Positions 15,742 to 24,227 of a stretch of DNA of 27,837 nt are shown one piece after another (position 1 is the stretch's first letter; each line of letters begins with the position of its first letter). The DNA is from UBA935 sp031555615 (lineage in GTDB: Bacteria > Bacillota > Clostridia > Lachnospirales > Lachnospiraceae), in NCBI GenBank assembly GCA_031555615.1, contig JAVBUF010000092.1, positions 1 through 27,837 of the forward strand. The letters run 5' to 3'. Both the position numbers and the translations under genes were made by a program. A model generated the notes under the pieces. The model did not search any database. It worked only from the letters and a program-made list of their open reading frames with translations, and was not told where the DNA came from.

Positions 15742-17799
15742 TCATAAGTTGTTCAAGTTTTCAATCAGGTTTTGATAAAATAATTTTTCCATACCTTTTA
15801 GTTTCTGTAACTCTTGATTCAATGCCGGTTGGTTTTTATCCTGTAAACGCTCCAGCATTTCTTTGGCAAATTCCAGCATGCTTTCGGCTGAACTTCCCAA
15901 CAGGTCGGTTTCTTCACCCTTCATGGAAGCCATCAAGTATTTTTTAATAAATTCCGATAAATACAAACTATTCTCATTTGCGCCAAAACCATTGATACCG
16001 GAATCCTCCTCCGCTTTTTCCCATGCTGCTTTCACATCGCCGGTAAACTTACTTAAAATATTTTCCTGGGTGGCCTGATTATTTATTTTGCTGTACTGCT
16101 TTTCCAAATCCTCTAATGTCATATCCCCATTCAGATAGTTTTCCCAAAAAGATTTATCGCTCATAAAGGCTAAATATTTGTCACCTGTTCCTTCCAGCTG
16201 CTTGGCTTTCAGCAATTGTTCCGTAGTGACTTCCATGGTCCAGCTGTCCTTTTCATTCAGACCGTTGTTAAAATGGATTTCTCCTGTTCCCCAGAATTCT
16301 ATAAAAGCATTTCCTCCATCTATATCCTTGCAATCAATAATATTAGCGAGATCACTGATATCCGGCAGAATATCTTTTTCCACCTTTGCCGCTGCTGCCT
16401 TAAGCTGTTTATCCGTATCACTAAGTTCTGCTTTCTCGCCGTATTTTTCGAAAATATTCAGCAATTGATTGCCTTCCATCATTTGCTTATACAGGCGGAC
16501 ATCCATATACTCCTTGGTTTTATCCCGTACTATCGCCGGCCAATCCTGCTTAACCCCACTGGCATCCTCAAAGGAAGTAAACTCGCTTTTTTGAAACCCT
16601 TTCAATATATTCCAGTTCCCTGAATTATTATTTGCATTGTTTCCTTTTGAATCTTCGTAACTGCACAATGCAAACATCTCGATTTGCGTGGCATTTTGGG
16701 GGTCTACCTCATTGATATTGACAAAGTATTCCATAGCACTGCCCTTTTCATTACTGAGTGATACCTTTACCACCGGGTCTTCTGTTGTAGAGGAATTAAC
16801 ATATTCCGCTTTCATTTCGTAAACCAAATCAGTGGCTGGATCTGACACTTCACTGTTTAATTTATTTAAGAAACTTTCATAAAAAATCCTTTCCTCTGCA
16901 TTTCGCTGCTCATCCACCTTGCCCGCCGGATTTTCCAGACGATCCAGTATTTTTTCCACACCCTCCGCAGTACTTTCTACTGTTTCACCAAACAAATCAA
17001 TGTTTCCGCCGGTGGCCAAATCCTGTTCTAACGACAGAACTTTTAAAACATTGGTAGTTCCCCATTGAAAAGGATTGATTCCTGTTTCTTTCATGGCATC
17101 CTGCCAGGCCTGCATGGTGGTATCCGACGCATTCGGCAGGTAATACTTTGACAATAAATTGATGGCATCATTGGCCACCGCTTCGGTTAACCGGTACTGT
17201 CTACTGCTGTTGTTTAAAGATTCATATGCGGTCTGGGCATTTATGCTGTTCTCTTTTTGTATTTCACCCTGGCTGTTGACAAAAAATCCGGTTCCGTTAA
17301 TGCTGAAATCTTTTGTTGTATCGATGCCAAAAGCCTTTAGCCCCTCCAGTGCATAGGACGATCGTTCCAAGGTTCCTTCACCTGTCATGGTCAAGTGATC
17401 TACCTGCCCATTGGCCCACCGGATCAAATCCGATAAAGCGATTCCCACCTTACCGGCTTGTTCAAGTCCAATTGGATTCCTTTGCACATCTCCCGACCAC
17501 TCAAAGGATTTTTCGCCTAATGTAATTTGAAAACCCTTACTGAGTGTTGCTTTGGCACCTTTTCCAAAAGAAATAGCATTTTCATTTGCATTAAGGGACG
17601 TAGAAGAAGCAAACTTCAATGGCGACATCCTTCCTTTTTGCTCTTTTAGTGCATCGACATCCATTGTCAGTGGTCTGACATTGAAGGAAAGCAATTTACG
17701 TTTTTCTTCATTCGTAAGATGTTTGGTATCCCGCTCCAGGTCAGTGGTAAATGACAGGGTGTAGGGATTAAAATAAGTTGGTGCATTGTCTAACTGCAT
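15742..17799 (-). CDS. Large protein of unknown function, 685 aa
   Basis: The start ATG 17799 has AAGGAGG at 7 nt. There is no signal peptide, membrane segment or enzyme motif that I recognise, and only two cysteines. Residues about 165-180 (FSINGTGFFVNSQGEI) resemble the FxINGxGFF motif of flagellar rod and hook proteins, but the rest does not look like FlgE or FlgG. The C-terminal half is acidic and helical, with a Lys/Glu-rich end (LEFAKEMLERLQDKNQPALNQELQKLKGMEKLF). The gene lies 111 nt after the other unknown gene (17911-19113) and both have the same leader hairpin. It may be a flagellar-system export substrate or a surface protein; this is inference. Confidence 0.8.
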   Translation of the reverse strand: MQLDNAPTYFNPYTLSFTTDLERDTKHLTNEEKRKLLSFNVRPLTMDVDALKEQKGRMSPLKFASSTSLNANENAISFGKGAKATLSKGFQITLGEKSFEWSGDVQRNPIGLEQAGKVGIALSDLIRWANGQVDHLTMTGEGTLERSSYALEGLKAFGIDTTKDFSINGTGFFVNSQGEIQKENSINAQTAYESLNNSSRQYRLTEAVANDAINLLSKYYLPNASDTTMQAWQDAMKETGINPFQWGTTNVLKVLSLEQDLATGGNIDLFGETVESTAEGVEKILDRLENPAGKVDEQRNAEERIFYESFLNKLNSEVSDPATDLVYEMKAEYVNSSTTEDPVVKVSLSNEKGSAMEYFVNINEVDPQNATQIEMFALCSYEDSKGNNANNNSGNWNILKGFQKSEFTSFEDASGVKQDWPAIVRDKTKEYMDVRLYKQMMEGNQLLNIFEKYGEKAELSDTDKQLKAAAAKVEKDILPDISDLANIIDCKDIDGGNAFIEFWGTGEIHFNNGLNEKDSWTMEVTTEQLLKAKQLEGTGDKYLAFMSDKSFWENYLNGDMTLEDLEKQYSKINNQATQENILSKFTGDVKAAWEKAEEDSGINGFGANENSLYLSEFIKKYLMASMKGEETDLLGSSAESMLEFAKEMLERLQDKNQPALNQELQKLKGMEKLFYQNLIENLNNL

Positions 17800-17833
17800 A
17801 GATATCCTCCTTTTTACATTTTATTAAAATAAA

Positions 17834-17868
17834 AAAGCAAGAAAACAAATCAATCGCATCCTTGCTTT
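17834..17868 (-). promoter_or_regulatory. Leader hairpin, copy 1 (terminator-like)
   Basis: On the minus strand AAAGCAAG and CTTGCTTT enclose a 19-nt loop, followed by a T-rich tail. It ends 34 nt before ATG 17799. It matches the hairpin at 19149-19183 in 33 of 35 positions, loop included. It may end or attenuate transcripts entering the 685-aa gene. Confidence 0.7.
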
Positions 17869-17910
17869 TAATATCATCCAGTTTTTGTATTCCACAGAAA
17901 TATAATAATA

Positions 17911-19113
17911 TTACATTACCGTATAAGTGCTGGTTTTCAGCATACCCTCCAGCCATTCCCTGCTTGTTGCACCAAATCCGTAATTCTGATACACATCGCA
18001 TAGTCCTGATTGACCGCAGTTAATCCTTAAAACCATATCTGTTATATTGTTCCACCCTTTTGCCGCAACTTGATGTACCAAAAATATAAAATTTTCTTTC
18101 ATGGCATATTTTATATCTTTGGATTTATCCAATTGATCAACATTTTTTGCATATAGTTCAATGATATTTTCATTCGTGTTTGTATAATAACTGCCATCTC
18201 TTTCCGTAAGCTCCCGGACATCCAGTCCCAGTGTGACCGCTGTATTGTAAAACAATCGGTTTTTGAGTGTTCCATCCGCGGTTATCTGCGTGCTTGTAAT
18301 GCCTTCACATTGCGTTGAACTTCTGATATGGTTATACAAATTTTCACCGTTATTTCCGACATTTAACGCACATTCCATTTTACTCCTAAGCTCATCATCA
18401 ACCCCTTCTGCCGAAATGTAATAAGAAAAGGGGGTAACCGTAAACGAGAACTCCTGATCTGGCAATTCAATTCCATTTTTCCGCAATATATTATTGATCT
18501 GGCTGTTTACCATTTGACGATCAAATTCCCTTTTAGAAGCGGCTAAGGATTCTGCCTGCGCGATAACGCCTCGGAATAGGGAATCTCCGAATGCTACCCC
18601 ATAGACTGTGCCATGCTGTAACATCCACGTTTCGTTATGATAACCGATTCTTCGCTCTTCTTCACTCAAATCAGATGTGTAATGCGGAGAGCCGCTGTTA
18701 TAATATTTCTGCCATATATATTGTTCCGGATCAGAATGGCTTTTTGCTATTGTTACCAGTTTACTATACTTTTCGGTTAATGCTGCTTTATATACTTCAT
18801 ATTCGGTGATAAAAGCTTTGGGGTTTCCACCAATTTCGTCTCCGGCATTTTCGATTGCTTTCTGATTCTGTTCCCGGGCCTGTTTAAAATAAGACTGCAA
18901 ATCAATGCTCTGATCTGTCCTGGTATTGACTGATGTTGCACTGAAACGCTGTATTTCTAACGTTTTCGCCTCCATACTGATGGTAAAGGTATCTTTTTGT
19001 AATGTATTGGCTTCCTTTACAGCTTTTTTCCGGTTCGGCATCTTCCCATTAAAAAAGATTTCAATTAATGACAATTCCTTCTGTCTGTTTATCTCCTGAA
19101 TATTAAAATCCAT
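17911..19113 (-). CDS. Protein of unknown function, about 400 aa (possibly DUF4885-like)
   Basis: ATG 19113 is preferred (AAAGGA at about 7 nt); ATG 19119 is too close to the site. There is no signal peptide or membrane segment. Near residue 45 the stretch KDTFTISMEAKTLEIQ resembles the VxISxEA linker seen in many flagellum-associated and FlgM-like proteins. The central part (DLSEEERRIGYHNETWMLQ, then VAFGDSLFRG) recalls the DUF4885 family of Bacillus and clostridia; this is from memory and uncertain. The C-terminus ends SREWLEGMLKTSTYTVM. A sigma-28-like -10 box and a conserved hairpin precede it. Confidence 0.8.
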   Translation of the reverse strand: MDFNIQEINRQKELSLIEIFFNGKMPNRKKAVKEANTLQKDTFTISMEAKTLEIQRFSATSVNTRTDQSIDLQSYFKQAREQNQKAIENAGDEIGGNPKAFITEYEVYKAALTEKYSKLVTIAKSHSDPEQYIWQKYYNSGSPHYTSDLSEEERRIGYHNETWMLQHGTVYGVAFGDSLFRGVIAQAESLAASKREFDRQMVNSQINNILRKNGIELPDQEFSFTVTPFSYYISAEGVDDELRSKMECALNVGNNGENLYNHIRSSTQCEGITSTQITADGTLKNRLFYNTAVTLGLDVRELTERDGSYYTNTNENIIELYAKNVDQLDKSKDIKYAMKENFIFLVHQVAAKGWNNITDMVLRINCGQSGLCDVYQNYGFGATSREWLEGMLKTSTYTVM

Positions 19114-19148
19114 GCCCATTTCCTTTCCATCCTTGTCTGACTACAAAA

Positions 19149-19183
19149 AAAGCAAGAACACAAATCAATTGCATCCTTGCTTT
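19149..19183 (-). promoter_or_regulatory. Leader hairpin, copy 2 (terminator-like)
   Basis: Same element as at 17834-17868 with two base changes. The stem is AAAGCAAG/CTTGCTTT with a run of seven T on the minus strand. It ends 35 nt before ATG 19113. It could also serve as terminator of the hydrolase gene that ends at 19283, but that stop is 100 nt away and a promoter-like box lies between. Confidence 0.7.
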
Positions 19184-19221
19184 CCTGTCATCCTTATAAT
19201 AAAACATACATCATGTTAACT

Positions 19222-19229
19222 ATATCGGT
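19222..19229 (-). promoter_or_regulatory. Sigma-28-like -10 box upstream of the 400-aa gene
   Basis: The minus strand reads ACCGATAT, one base from the SigD -10 GCCGATAT. No TAAA lies 15 nt upstream (the bases are TATC), so this is only half a promoter and may be chance. Confidence 0.3.
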
Positions 19230-19282
19230 TAGTTTATGTAAAAAGATAATAATTTTTTTGCTATATTGGAAAAATTATACAA

Positions 19283-20428
19283 TTATATATTACTCAAATA
19301 ATACTGGTATAATTTTACGGAAGTACCGTCATCAAAGTGCAAACCATCTACCAAGCGGTAACCATCTGTTGTCAGATAATCATAGCTGTTGATCCAATGC
19401 ACCTCACCGCAAAGTCCTGCCGGCATTTTCGCATTAAAGGTCTCAACCTGTTCTGCTGAAGTATAAGGGTTCTCCCAAACCGGATTGCAGGCTGAAAAAT
19501 AAACGATGGCTCCGGCATTAACCCATTCCGGTGCCTTCTTATTCATCAACCCCAGATAATCATTATAATGGTTGGCATCATTGACACCCAGCAAAATAAC
19601 AATTTTAGTCCCTTTTCCAATGTTATTTTCAATCCTGGTGACGGCCTCATCCTGAAACCATTTATATCCCTTCCCATTCTTGCATATCCAGGTATAGGGA
19701 TTTTCGCCTACAGCGGCCTGCATTTGCACCGTTCTGGAATCCCCTACAAAAATAACGCTGGCATGATTCTTTGGGGCCTGGACCTGCTTTGGTTCTGCCG
19801 GAGGAGGAGCCGGTGCTGCTGTCGGAACTGCCGGTGCTGCTGGAGCTGCCGGTACTGCTGTCGGAGCTGCTGCTTCCGGTACCGCCGCTGCCGTTTCAGC
19901 CGGTTCCGGCGTCGGGTCCGGTGGCAGTTCTTCCTGCAAATAATGATTACTCACATAAACTGTCGCTTCCTGATAGGTAATCTCATACCATCCGGTATCA
20001 GCCTGCCCTGTCACGGTCACTTCCTGTGCCCGGCGCAGGCTGCCGGCCAGTTCATATTCTTTCCCCGGTCCTTTTCGGACATTGACCGCACCGGAAGCAT
20101 ACATGGTCTTTGGCTGTTCATATGCCGTTACCTGAAACCCGGCTGCTGCCGCTGCAGGTACATTTTTTTCTTTTACTTCCGCTATCTCTTCTTTTTCTTC
20201 TTTTATTACAGTTATACTAAAAGAAGGACTTGTTGTTTCTACCGCTGTCGGTTCCGGTTCTTTACTTTCTTCCTCCGGCAGCACTTGATCCTGAGAAAAC
20301 GAAGCCACACTTTTTTTATTTCCATTATCCATTATTTTTTTGCTAATGTGATTACAAAGAAAAAAGACCCCCACACAACACAGCAATAAAATCAAAGGAA
20401 TCAACCATAATAATCTTTCTTTTTTCAT
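19283..20428 (-). CDS. Membrane-anchored SH3b-SGNH hydrolase
   Basis: This is 381 aa. One N-terminal membrane segment (about 7-25) is followed by an acidic stretch, an SH3b domain (about 107-165, YASGAVNVRKGPGKEYELAGSL), an Ala/Pro linker (about 166-219) and a C-terminal SGNH/GDSL esterase domain. Catalytic-type residues are Ser231 in FVGDSRT, Asn283 in GVNDAN, and Asp361/His364 in VDGLHF; all are present. SH3b domains bind cell wall, so the enzyme probably removes or adds acyl groups on wall polymers or glycans outside the membrane. It has its own strong promoter and so is not an obvious operon partner of the unknown genes downstream. Confidence 0.88.
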   Translation of the reverse strand: MKKERLLWLIPLILLLCCVGVFFLCNHISKKIMDNGNKKSVASFSQDQVLPEEESKEPEPTAVETTSPSFSITVIKEEKEEIAEVKEKNVPAAAAAGFQVTAYEQPKTMYASGAVNVRKGPGKEYELAGSLRRAQEVTVTGQADTGWYEITYQEATVYVSNHYLQEELPPDPTPEPAETAAAVPEAAAPTAVPAAPAAPAVPTAAPAPPPAEPKQVQAPKNHASVIFVGDSRTVQMQAAVGENPYTWICKNGKGYKWFQDEAVTRIENNIGKGTKIVILLGVNDANHYNDYLGLMNKKAPEWVNAGAIVYFSACNPVWENPYTSAEQVETFNAKMPAGLCGEVHWINSYDYLTTDGYRLVDGLHFDDGTSVKLYQYYLSNI

Positions 20429-20475
20429 GCTTACCGCCCCTTTGGGAAATCAATACTTGTTTACTGATGAATTGT

Positions 20476-20504
20476 AATATATCACTCCTAAACATCCTTG
20501 TCAA
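20476..20504 (-). promoter_or_regulatory. Sigma-A promoter of the SGNH hydrolase gene
   Basis: On the minus strand, TTGACA (20499-20504), a 17-nt spacer and TATATT (20476-20481): a perfect -35 with a good -10, about 48 nt upstream of ATG 20428. Confidence 0.75.
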
Positions 20505-20532
20505 ATCAAATCAGAATCGGCACTTTTTTTCG

Positions 20533-20561
20533 TTGATAACCTAATGGATTCATGCTAATAT
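20533..20561 (+). promoter_or_regulatory. Sigma-A promoter of the antiporter gene
   Basis: TTGATA (20533-20538), a 17-nt spacer and TAATAT (20556-20561). The predicted leader to ATG 20648 is about 80 nt. Confidence 0.55.
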
Positions 20562-20647
20562 TATGACTAAGGTGTCAATAAGATTTTCGCTGCAAATGGA
20601 AGTCTTACCGCCAAATACAAACGAAAAATAGAAAGGTACTAAAGATT

Positions 20648-22132
20648 ATGGATTTTATCGGAACGATATGGACGTTACTCCCTCCTATTTTAGCAATTGC
20701 ACTGGCCTTAATCACCAAAGAAGTATATCTGTCTCTGTTAGCCGGACTTGTTGCCGGCGGATTATTTTACACCAACTTCAGCATTATCGGAACCGTTCAG
20801 GTAACGGTTGATATTATGGCTGATAAAGTCAGCGGAAATATCTGCATTGTGATCTTTCTCGTCCTGCTGGGGATGCTGGTTGCCCTGCTTTCCAAGTCAG
20901 GTGCTTCCAAAGCTTACGGTAACTGGGCGGCCAGAAATATCAAGTCCCGGAAGGGTGCCCTGCTGGCTACTGCCGGATTAGGCGTTTTGATCTTTGTTGA
21001 TGATTATTTTAACTGTCTGACTGTGGGAACCATCATGAATCCCATTACCGATAAACATAAAATAACCAGAGCCAAACTGGCTTATATTATTGATGCTACT
21101 GCCGCCCCGGTGTGCATTATTGCCCCTATCTCCAGCTGGGCCGCCGCCGTCAGTTCTTCGCTTCCGGGTGACAGCGGTTTAGATGGCTTTTTACTTTTTA
21201 TCAAAGCCATTCCTTATAACTATTACGCCTTGTTTACCCTTCTGATGGTTTTGATTATTATTTTATTTGATTTTGATTTCAGTAAAATGAAGGCTTATGA
21301 ATTAGAATATGGTTCAGCCATAACCGGTCAAGAAGATGATCATGCCTCTGAATCTCAGGGTAAAGGTAAAGTATCTGACTTACTGATTCCCATTCTGGTA
21401 CTGATTGTCCTTTGCATTGCCGCCATGCTTTATACCGGCGGAATCCTGGATGGAGCGGGGGTTATCGATGCTTTTGCCAATTGTGATGCTTCCTTTGCAC
21501 TGGTCATTGGTTCTGTCTTTACCATTATTGTGGTTGCACTGATGTATTTGCCCAGAAAAATTATTACCTTCAAACAATTTGCCGAAGCTTTACCGGAGGG
21601 CTTCAAAGCCATGGTTCCGGCTATTTTGATTCTGACCTTTGCCTGGACCCTCAGCGGTATCTGCGGCGGTGATTACCTGCAGCTGGGTAATTATGTCAGC
21701 GGACTGGTGAATAACGGCGGCATCAGCCATGCCATTATACCGGCCCTGTTTTTCCTTGTTGCGTTGGGCCTGGCCTTTGCCACCGGAACTTCTTGGGGTA
21801 CTTTTGGTATCCTGCTTCCCATCCTCTTCGCTATTTTTAACAATGACGGCAGCACCCTGCTGATCATCTCCATGTCGGCAGTTATGGCCGGTGCCGTATG
21901 CGGCGATCATGTATCACCGATATCGGATACCACAATCCTGTCATCCACCGGTGCCGGGTGCAATCATATCGAGCATGTTAATACCCAGATTCCCTATGCG
22001 ATGATTGTCGCTCTGGTTTCGCTGGTGTGCTATGTCGTGGCCGGTTTAACCGGAAATGGTTATATCGGATTGGTGTTGGGACTGGCAGCCATACCTGCTA
22101 TCTTGTTTAGCATTAAAAAGAAAACCGCCTAG
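20648..22132 (+). CDS. NhaC-family Na+/H+ antiporter-type transporter
   Basis: This 494-aa protein has 11 or 12 membrane segments. Family-type motifs are seen in GVLIFVDDYFNCLTVG (about residues 114-128), DATAAPVCIIAPISSWAA, FATGTSWGTFGILLP and CGDHVSPISDTTILSSTGAGCNHIEHV. The last two match NhaC-type sodium and amino-acid antiporters (Na_H_antiporter family). Substrate could be sodium/proton exchange or an organic acid/amino acid, since clostridial members vary. AAAGG lies 11 nt before ATG. It is a single-gene unit with a strong downstream terminator. Confidence 0.9.
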   Translation: MDFIGTIWTLLPPILAIALALITKEVYLSLLAGLVAGGLFYTNFSIIGTVQVTVDIMADKVSGNICIVIFLVLLGMLVALLSKSGASKAYGNWAARNIKSRKGALLATAGLGVLIFVDDYFNCLTVGTIMNPITDKHKITRAKLAYIIDATAAPVCIIAPISSWAAAVSSSLPGDSGLDGFLLFIKAIPYNYYALFTLLMVLIIILFDFDFSKMKAYELEYGSAITGQEDDHASESQGKGKVSDLLIPILVLIVLCIAAMLYTGGILDGAGVIDAFANCDASFALVIGSVFTIIVVALMYLPRKIITFKQFAEALPEGFKAMVPAILILTFAWTLSGICGGDYLQLGNYVSGLVNNGGISHAIIPALFFLVALGLAFATGTSWGTFGILLPILFAIFNNDGSTLLIISMSAVMAGAVCGDHVSPISDTTILSSTGAGCNHIEHVNTQIPYAMIVALVSLVCYVVAGLTGNGYIGLVLGLAAIPAILFSIKKKTA

Positions 22133-22146
22133 TCTAAAAAATCAGA

Positions 22147-22192
22147 CCCTTCGGAAGCCTGTTTATGTCAGCTTTCGGAGGGCTTATTTTTT
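22147..22192. terminator. Bidirectional terminator between antiporter and MATE genes
   Basis: CCCTTCGGAAGC (22147-22158) pairs with GCTTTCGGAGGG (22171-22182), 12 bp including wobbles. A T-rich tail follows on the plus strand and TCTGATTTTTTAG on the minus strand, so it can serve both convergent units. Confidence 0.85.
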
Positions 22193-22199
22193 CCTGTTA

Positions 22200-23540
22200 T
22201 TATTTCTCATTGCCTTTCTTCATGATATTTAAGTAACCCACTACTAAGATAACATCCGCACATACCCAAGCCAGTACTTCACCCCAAAAAACACCGTTCT
22301 CTCCTATCAGGGAGGGTAGAAGAATGGCACATCCTATTCGCATGACAAGCTGACCGACACTTGATCCCATTGGCAATATCGTATTTCCCATTCCCTGTAG
22401 ACAGGCCCGAATAATATGAAGAATATACAAAAACGGGAAGAAACCAGCCAAAATCACAAGAAACCGATATCCAATCAGCAAAGTGGCTCTGATCAGTTCT
22501 TCCTCTCCGCTGATAAAACACGCCATTATCGGTTTGCCCAAAATCAGCATAATCACAGCCATCAAACCGGCCGTAAAAATCCCGATGAGGGTCGCTGCCC
22601 TCAGTCCGCTCCGGACTCTGTTCGGTCGACCGGCCCCCATATTCTGCCCGGCATAAGTTGACATGGCATAACCGTAAGAGATAGCCGCCATTTCCAGTAA
22701 TCCGTACAGCTTATTTGCTGCTGTATAGCCGGCAATAAACAATACTCCAAAGCCGTTAATCACAGACTGAACGATTAATCCCCCCACCGCTGTGATCATA
22801 TTTTGCAGGCCCAGCGGAACCCCCAACTTTAACTGCTTACGGCATAAATTTCCGTCTAAAGCATACTCCGCTTTCTCAAACTTAAGAATTTCTATATCCC
22901 TAAGTTTTATTAAACAAAAAACTGCTGCCATGACCTGTGACAAAAGAGTGGCGAATGCTGCCCCCTTAATCCCCCAGCCAAAACCAAAAACAAATAGGAC
23001 ATCCAATATAATATTGCATACCGCTGCCGCAAACATCGCATACAGAGGTGCTTTACTGTTACCCAGAGCACGTAGTATAGCCGCCAGTAAATTATAGGCT
23101 ATCGTTATAGGCATCCCGGCATACAAAACATGAAGATAATTTCCTGCTAAACCCTTAATCGTCTCCGGCGTGCGCATTAACCGCAAAACCGGTCCTGTCA
23201 TAACTTGCCCCAAAACGGTAAAAAAAACGGCTGCCCCGATGGATAAGTAAATTGCACTTATAGCCGACTTCCTTAACCTTTTATAATCCGCTGCCCCGAA
23301 GCATTGCGATAGGGCTATTGAAAATCCCTGTGTCAGTCCCTGAATAAAACCAAACATAAGAAAAATCAGCCATTCCACAGCTCCCAACGCAGCAAGTGCG
23401 TTTACCCCAAGGGCCTTGCCTACCACTACTGTATCCGCAAAAGTATATAATTGCTGAAAAACATTACCCAACATCAGGGGCAATGCAAATTTCAGTATTA
23501 TTTTCCCCGGCCTGCCGGTCGTCATATCAACTGTTTTCAT
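22200..23540 (-). CDS. MATE-family efflux transporter
   Basis: This 446-aa protein has 12 membrane segments. The N-terminus MTTGRPGKIILKFALPLMLGNVFQQLYTFADTVVVGKALG is typical of the bacterial DinF/NorM-like MATE group, with the repeat mirrored in the second half (KLGVPLGLQNMITAVGGLIVQSVINGFG). It exports drugs or metabolites using Na+ or H+. It is the last gene of the hisS-aspS-PPTase-MATE run, 12 nt after the PPTase stop. A link between the exporter and a PPTase-dependent product is possible but unproven. Confidence 0.92.
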   Translation of the reverse strand: MKTVDMTTGRPGKIILKFALPLMLGNVFQQLYTFADTVVVGKALGVNALAALGAVEWLIFLMFGFIQGLTQGFSIALSQCFGAADYKRLRKSAISAIYLSIGAAVFFTVLGQVMTGPVLRLMRTPETIKGLAGNYLHVLYAGMPITIAYNLLAAILRALGNSKAPLYAMFAAAVCNIILDVLFVFGFGWGIKGAAFATLLSQVMAAVFCLIKLRDIEILKFEKAEYALDGNLCRKQLKLGVPLGLQNMITAVGGLIVQSVINGFGVLFIAGYTAANKLYGLLEMAAISYGYAMSTYAGQNMGAGRPNRVRSGLRAATLIGIFTAGLMAVIMLILGKPIMACFISGEEELIRATLLIGYRFLVILAGFFPFLYILHIIRACLQGMGNTILPMGSSVGQLVMRIGCAILLPSLIGENGVFWGEVLAWVCADVILVVGYLNIMKKGNEK

Positions 23541-23552
23541 ACTTGCTTTCTT

Positions 23553-24227
23553 TCACACTTTTATCCTTGTAACTACAACATCTCCGCTTTTCATCAAACC
23601 ATAGCCACACACCGACAGGTGAATTCCCGGTTCTATTTCCGCTTCTTTAAAACATGCTTGCCCTTGATTGGTAAAATCATCGATACGTTCCTGCTCCCAA
23701 TCAATCCGAAAGGTATTAAGCCCCTGCTTCATTCCCATGCCACTGAGCTTTATATAACTTTCCTTCACTGCCCATAACCTGAAAAATAAGCTCTGTCGTA
23801 CAGATAAATCTTCTATGGCCTGTAACTCTGTATATTCTTCCGACGTAAAAAACCGTTCTGCCAGCCGCTCTGCTACCGCCTGCTCTTCCTGAATATCAAT
23901 CCCAATCTCCCGATTATCTATTCCACAGGCGGCAAACCGCCCGGAATGAGACAGATTAAAAAATAGATCCGGGTAATCAGCCAAATACGGCTTCCCCTGT
24001 TCCCCTGACCGATACGCCAAAGAAAGGGGTTCGTCTCCCCTTATCCCCAGCACTTCCTTCATCCCATACTGCAGACAATAGCCCGCAAGCAAACTACGCA
24101 TCCGGCTTTGTTCCGGCCTGATGCGTAGTACTTTTTCTAATCTTTCTTTATCCACTTTCTGACAATATGCCTGAAATACCGCCTCATCATATACAGGCGG
24201 TATTTCAGCGATAAAAATTTTAATCAT
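23553..24227 (-). CDS. Sfp-type 4'-phosphopantetheinyl transferase
   Basis: This 224-aa enzyme (the usual Sfp length) starts at ATG 24227, overlapping the aspS stop by 8 nt. It attaches phosphopantetheine from CoA to carrier proteins. Motifs are SRMRSLLAGYCLQYG, FFNLSHSGRFAACGID, GIDIQEE (Asp111) and LWAVKESYIKLSGMG (Lys155, Glu156). The middle metal-ligand position, Glu109 in Sfp, is Gln113 here; some PPTases also lack an acidic residue there (Met in the human enzyme). No carrier protein, NRPS or PKS is in the window, so it may be the cell's general or only Sfp-type enzyme. Confidence 0.93.
   Translation of the reverse strand: MIKIFIAEIPPVYDEAVFQAYCQKVDKERLEKVLRIRPEQSRMRSLLAGYCLQYGMKEVLGIRGDEPLSLAYRSGEQGKPYLADYPDLFFNLSHSGRFAACGIDNREIGIDIQEEQAVAERLAERFFTSEEYTELQAIEDLSVRQSLFFRLWAVKESYIKLSGMGMKQGLNTFRIDWEQERIDDFTNQGQACFKEAEIEPGIHLSVCGYGLMKSGDVVVTRIKV

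Noticed and set aside
19568..20389. Long plus-strand open frame (273 codons) opposite the SGNH hydrolase
   Set aside because: It is an antisense shadow of the Ala/Pro/Glu-rich coding region, with Cys/Arg/Phe-rich low-complexity translation and no ribosome site. The minus-strand frame has intact domains.
20494..20501. Fourth copy of CAAGGATG as a CsrA-like site
   Set aside because: It overlaps the TTGACA -35 and spacer of the hydrolase promoter and would not be transcribed.
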